DNA from: a virus
Direction: 5' to 3' (one strand)
Length of the DNA: 64,000 nt
IMG/VR virus record: IMGVR_UViG_3300009177_000028
Location: 140,388-204,387 of that record
Shown: positions 62,325 to 64,000 of the stretch, piece by piece
Position numbering within the stretch: the first letter of the stretch is position 1
Layout of the letters: the number at the start of each line of letters is the position of its first letter
Made by a program: the position numbers and the translations under genes
The notes under the pieces: model-generated
What the model was told of the DNA's origin: nothing
Databases searched by the model: none
What the model saw: the letters and a program-made list of their open reading frames with translations, nothing else

Positions 62325-62858
62325 ATGTCCAATAGTGATTTCGGAAATGGTTACGACGTAAGTGAGTCCTATGAATCCTTTGTTGAGGATCTCAAAAAAG
62401 CAGGATTCAAGTATCTTAGTGAAGGTTCTTTTCGTACTGCTTACCAGCGTGGAGAAGTAGTTATCAAAGTACCAGTTACCAGTGACGGTATCCTTGATAA
62501 CATGGTTGAAGCGAAAGCTTGGAAAACTTACGGCAAACAACCCACATCGATGGGTGTACACCTGGCTCCCTGTCGTCTACTTCCGAATGGATGTTTGATG
62601 ATGGTGTTTGTCAGGAAGTGGAATCTCCTCAATAAGCCTGGGTGGGCACATCTGGTAGATGGTCAACAGGTTGGAACCTACAAGGGGCGTGCAGTTGCAT
62701 ATGACTATGCGCTGGACCTAACCGAGAGGTTTATGTGGGAGAAGGAATGGAAGAAGTTTTCTACCTTCTTCAATTCGGAAGAGTGGGCCAAGCGGCGCCC
62801 ACACATTCAAAGCTACCTTCGTACTACCAAAAAGAAGTCTTCTAGAAAAGTTGCTTAG
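62325..62858 (+). CDS. kinase-fold-like protein
   Basis: 177 residues. LKKAGFKYLSEGSFRTAYQRGEVVIKVP matches a glycine-loop strand plus VIK Lys of small kinase-like phage proteins, followed by EAKAW for the helix-C Glu and a hinge-like MMVFVRKW. The catalytic loop is not clear (YDYALDLTERF), so it may be a pseudokinase. Differs from the gene at 4284 beyond this core. Preceded by a long structured leader. Confidence 0.55.
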   Translation: MSNSDFGNGYDVSESYESFVEDLKKAGFKYLSEGSFRTAYQRGEVVIKVPVTSDGILDNMVEAKAWKTYGKQPTSMGVHLAPCRLLPNGCLMMVFVRKWNLLNKPGWAHLVDGQQVGTYKGRAVAYDYALDLTERFMWEKEWKKFSTFFNSEEWAKRRPHIQSYLRTTKKKSSRKVA

Positions 62859-62864
62859 GAGCAT

Positions 62865-63293
62865 ATGAGTTTACGCCATGTAAGCCAAGTACATAGTAGC
62901 GGATGTTTTACTGCATGCGTTGCTATGTTACTTGGCAAGTCGTACGAAGAGGTACATTCACTTCTCCATCCCACCTCCGATCCTCAGGACTACGATTGTC
63001 CTGGCATTCGAAGTGAGAAGGTAGATGAGGCAGCTAGCGAAAAGCTTCAGCAGCTTGGAATCAAGGTCAAGCGAGCCAAGCTTCGGCAGTTGCGTTCACT
63101 GTTGCGACACTCACGTAAGCACGCACTACTCATTATTCGGTGGGAATGGGCGCCTACTTTGTGTCATGCAATTGTCTTCGATGTAGATAGGAAAAGGTTT
63201 CTGGACCCTACAGGTCGTACATTGAAGCGTAAGATTTATGAGCGGCAGTTGGACAGTGTGTTCTACGTGGACCCTCCCAAGAAAGCCGCCTAA
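62865..63293 (+). CDS. C39-like papain-fold protein
   Basis: 142 residues. Cys14 (SSGCFTACVAMLLG), His101 (LCHAIVFD) and Asp114 (FLDPTG) give the C39/papain triad order. No signal peptide. A processing peptidase or a phage-encoded transglutaminase-like protein. Compare 19310. Confidence 0.75.
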   Translation: MSLRHVSQVHSSGCFTACVAMLLGKSYEEVHSLLHPTSDPQDYDCPGIRSEKVDEAASEKLQQLGIKVKRAKLRQLRSLLRHSRKHALLIIRWEWAPTLCHAIVFDVDRKRFLDPTGRTLKRKIYERQLDSVFYVDPPKKAA

Positions 63294-63332
63294 GTGTTTC
63301 CAAACAATCAACCATCAGAAGGAATGCAGACA

Positions 63333-63599
63333 ATGGAAAAGGATGATTTGAACAAGGTAACCAAGGAGGATCTGAGCAAAGAGATTCAGTCCAATCTCTC
63401 GGATCTGAGGGAGCATGCGCAGGGGCTTTTGGCCCTGTGTACCCAGCTTCAAACCATTGCCAACAACGGTGATGCGGCTCTCACGGCTATCAAGGAAGCC
63501 AAGGTCGTGGCGGACAACATGAAGGACGCCAAGGATGCGCTCGACAAGGTGCGCAAGGCCCTGAAGACGCGCGCGCAAGCCATTCTGAAGGACTGCTGA
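63333..63599 (+). CDS. helical hypothetical protein
   Basis: 88 residues from ATG 63333 (AAGGAA upstream). Helical with heptads (LREHAQGLLALCTQLQTIANNGDAALTAI, ALDKVRKALKTRAQAIL). Unknown. Confidence 0.6.
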   Translation: MEKDDLNKVTKEDLSKEIQSNLSDLREHAQGLLALCTQLQTIANNGDAALTAIKEAKVVADNMKDAKDALDKVRKALKTRAQAILKDC

Positions 63600-63613
63600 T
63601 TTCGCCCTTCTCG

Positions 63614-63706
63614 ATCCCCTGTTGTGGTGTCAGGGGATATTGAGAACGTCTGCTGGAACGAGACCAAAAAACTGACACTTGCGGCTGTCAGCCAGTCCAA
63701 GTGTCA
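63614..63706 (+). terminator. two hairpins after the gene at 63333
   Basis: ATCCCCTG/CAGGGGAT (63614-63638) with flanking TCTC/GAGA, then TGACACTT/AAGTGTCA (63673-63706) enclosing GGCTG/CAGCC. Together they separate two transcripts; neither has a long U tract. Confidence 0.5.
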
Positions 63707-63730
63707 ACCTAATTCAACGAGACTATCCCA

Positions 63731-64000
63731 ATGAAAGTACTATTGTCACTTACATTGGTGGCAATGATGGGATGCCTCAAGCCATTGCCACCTGAACCTC
63801 CTAGACCAATTGTGGTGGAGATTCGCAGACTACCTCCTACGGTAGTCAAAGGAGAGATGATTGAGGTTCTTCCGGAACCGGAGCCACCTGTACATACGTG
63901 GTTGACTGGGGAGGAACTTCAAAAGGTGTTGGAAGAACGGGCCAAGAAGCAAAGTGATTGCTGGTGCTCAGAGGGAGATCCTCTGTGCGGTTGTCTTCCG
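63731..64000 (+). CDS. lipoprotein, cut by the window end
   Basis: 90 codons, open at the edge. Signal peptide with lipobox MMGC (Cys15), a Pro-rich stretch (KPLPPEPPRPI, LPEPEPPVH), helix GEELQKVLEERAKK, then Cys-rich CWCSEG..LCGC. The small Pro-rich lipoprotein form would fit an outer-membrane spanin, but the end is missing. Confidence 0.65.
   Translation, partial: MKVLLSLTLVAMMGCLKPLPPEPPRPIVVEIRRLPPTVVKGEMIEVLPEPEPPVHTWLTGEELQKVLEERAKKQSDCWCSEGDPLCGCLP

Overview
The window looks like part of a very large phage or phage-like extrachromosomal element, most likely of a Myxococcota host. Phage character: dozens of short genes packed on one strand with 1-4 nt overlaps, many small zinc-ribbon proteins, a primase-associated (SF3-like) replicative ATPase, an ArdC-type antirestriction protein, Ku, two proteins with a bL12 C-terminal-like domain, an encoded release factor 2, and no ribosomal or core metabolic genes. 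Host inference: a ribbon-helix-helix protein of the type common in myxobacteria, lipoproteins with Asp/Ala/Gly/Thr/Ser-rich linkers, an FGE-fold lipoprotein and a PAS histidine kinase. No terminase, capsid, portal or integrase is visible, so virus versus plasmid stays open.

Two compartments meet at a gene-free stretch at 19.85-21.58 kb. The left one (1-19.9 kb) is AT-richer. It opens with a partial gene, a hypothetical gene and a peptidoglycan-binding-like protein, and is then dominated by 25 diverged paralogues between 1.5 and 17.8 kb. Each has an N-terminal CxxC-type zinc knuckle, a second Cys cluster, and a C-terminal amphipathic segment ending in Phe-Ser (or a close variant). Most are chained by TCATGA stop/start overlaps. 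Inserted in the series are an FGE-fold lipoprotein, a kinase-fold protein, prfB (RF2, spliced into the same ATGA chain), minus-strand genes of unknown function, and a GC-rich minus-strand histidine kinase plus receiver cassette. The array is followed by three minus-strand papain/trypsin/metzincin-type proteases, two of them lipoproteins.

The right compartment (21.6-64 kb) is GC-richer and almost entirely plus-strand. From 21.6 to 38 kb the genes are separated by a recurrent RNA hairpin (CTAC..CCTGCC..GGCAGG..GTAG) with compensatory base changes, sometimes followed by a second nested palindrome (TTGGCAT..ATGCCAA). This part holds four free-standing receiver domains, ArdC, an RHH regulator, a bL12-like coiled-coil protein and many zinc-ribbon proteins of unknown function. 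From 38 to 54 kb run tightly coupled small genes and a 460-aa zinc/OB-like protein, punctuated by sigma70-like promoters with a 16-bp spacer and two minus-strand paralogues. From 54 to 64 kb come the replicative ATPase, a Cys-rich secreted protein, Ku, an 820-nt structured gene-free stretch, and a set of probably highly expressed genes with long structured leaders; it ends with a kinase-fold protein, a C39-like protein and a truncated lipoprotein.

A near-identical 24-nt motif in both compartments (1453 and 45569), and kinase-fold and C39-like genes in both, argue that they belong to one replicon despite the change in composition.
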